From contig NZ_BSTX01000006.1 of assembly GCF_030269765.1 (NCBI RefSeq), positions 186,001 to 250,000 on the forward strand: a DNA stretch of 64,000 nt, in the 5' to 3' direction. Position 1 is the stretch's first letter, and each line of letters starts with the position of its first letter. The position numbers and the translations under genes were made by a program. The notes beneath the pieces are model-generated. The model was not told the origin of the DNA and ran no database searches. It saw nothing but the letters and a program-made list of their open reading frames with translations. Shown piece after piece: positions 63,583 through 64,000 of the stretch. This stretch comes from Actinorhabdospora filicis (GTDB lineage: Bacteria > Actinomycetota > Actinomycetes > Mycobacteriales > Micromonosporaceae).

Positions 63583-64000
63583 ACCCCGCAGATCTCGACG
63601 AGAACCTGGCCCGCGAATTCGACTCCGTCGCCCCGGACTGGTCGGCCGACCCCGGCCAGATCGTCACCGCCGGACGCCGCCGCAAGCGGGGCCGGATGAT
63701 GGGCGCGGCCGGTGGCGGCCTCGCCGGGATCGCCGCCTTCGTGGCCGCCGCGGTGATGCTCACCGCGCCGGGAGTCGCGCCCGCCGCCGACGACGGGTTC
63801 CCGGTGCGGCTGGACCCGGACGCGAGCTACATGTGGGACGAGTGGTTCCACGAGGGCGACGGCTGGCCGGTGCCCGAGCCCCGCACCAACGACACCACCC
63901 GGGCGATCACCGAGGCCTTCGCGACCCAGATCGCGGCCCTCGGCGGCCGGGCCGCCGACGACGGGATCGAAGAGGCGGTCCGTGCCCAGCAGTTCCTGGT
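63579..64000 (+). CDS. Membrane protein coupled to the SigE-type sigma factor, N-terminal part
   Basis: The GTG at 63579 overlaps the sigma-factor stop, and the frame stays open to the window edge (140 codons). The visible part has an acidic cytosolic N-terminus (residues 1-27), a basic GRRRKRGR patch, one TM helix (about 41-64) and the start of an extracellular domain. This is the layout of an anti-sigma factor or a sigma-linked membrane protein, although no zinc-binding HxxxCxxC motif is present in the visible part. Confidence 0.7.
   Translation, partial: MNPADLDENLAREFDSVAPDWSADPGQIVTAGRRRKRGRMMGAAGGGLAGIAAFVAAAVMLTAPGVAPAADDGFPVRLDPDASYMWDEWFHEGDGWPVPEPRTNDTTRAITEAFATQIAALGGRAADDGIEEAVRAQQFL

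Noticed and set aside
1..64000. tRNA, rRNA, insertion sequences, phage attachment sites
   Set aside because: All gaps longer than about 100 bases were read. None shows a cloverleaf with a T-loop consensus, transposase reading frames or terminal repeats.

Overview
This window is a piece of chromosome from a very GC-rich filamentous actinomycete. The evidence is the GC-rich third codon positions throughout, frequent GTG starts, 4-base ATGA/GTGA gene overlaps, a DUF397 gene near an XRE/DUF5753 regulator, a DUF574-type methyltransferase, large AfsR/SARP-like and STAND regulators, ECF41 and SigE-type sigma factors, LPxTG/LAxTG surface anchors and DtxR/IdeR-type iron boxes. The gene mix would suit Streptosporangiales such as Thermomonosporaceae, but this cannot be fixed from the sequence alone. 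No rRNA, tRNA, CRISPR array, insertion sequence or phage module was seen.

Layout. 1-6.2 kb: the start of a secreted M28 peptidase, a secreted protein of unknown function, an HTH/NB-ARC/TPR regulator and an unknown gene pair. 6.2-13.4 kb (minus): a luciferase-like monooxygenase, then a family-5 peptide ABC transporter operon in the order permease, permease, ATPase, ATPase, 62-aa membrane protein, binding lipoprotein. 13.6-19 kb: a sortase-anchored choice-of-anchor-A protein, a lipoprotein with a two-component system, and a membrane protein fusing an extracellular sandwich domain to an ABC-2-like permease half. 19-22.5 kb: the methyltransferase, XRE and DUF397 genes, plus two coupled 66-aa cysteine-motif proteins. 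22.5-25.6 kb: a two-gene unit coding for a nucleosidase and a four-TM protein that share a short NxxxxGxARVGVQ motif. It resembles bacterial amyloid-signalling conflict systems and is the strongest candidate for an uncharacterised system here.

25.7-30.8 kb: an alpha-oxoamine synthase, a TetR regulator diverging from an FMN reductase and an MFS exporter around a large inverted repeat, and a GIY-YIG-like protein. 30.8-40.2 kb: a SARP regulator diverging from an intradiol dioxygenase lipoprotein (with an 11-bp-phased repeat array in between), a P450, a hemerythrin-like protein, a LuxR-type ATPase regulator and a membrane protein. 40.3-48.4 kb: tsaD, rocD, an MFS exporter with its XRE-cupin regulator, an SRPBCC/TetR pair, a DUF3050 protein, a TPR-like protein and a ThrE-type exporter.

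48.5-64 kb: a secreted S1 protease with a carbohydrate-binding tail, an XRE gene coupled to a beta-lactamase-fold hydrolase, an ECF41 sigma factor opposite its epimerase partner, and two tandem putative ADP-ribosyltransferase-fold proteins carrying an N-terminal motif known from injection-system cargo. A complete heme-iron locus follows: two HtaA surface proteins diverge from hmuTUV, heme oxygenase and DUF2470, with one iron box on each side. The window ends in a SigE-type sigma factor and the start of its coupled membrane partner.
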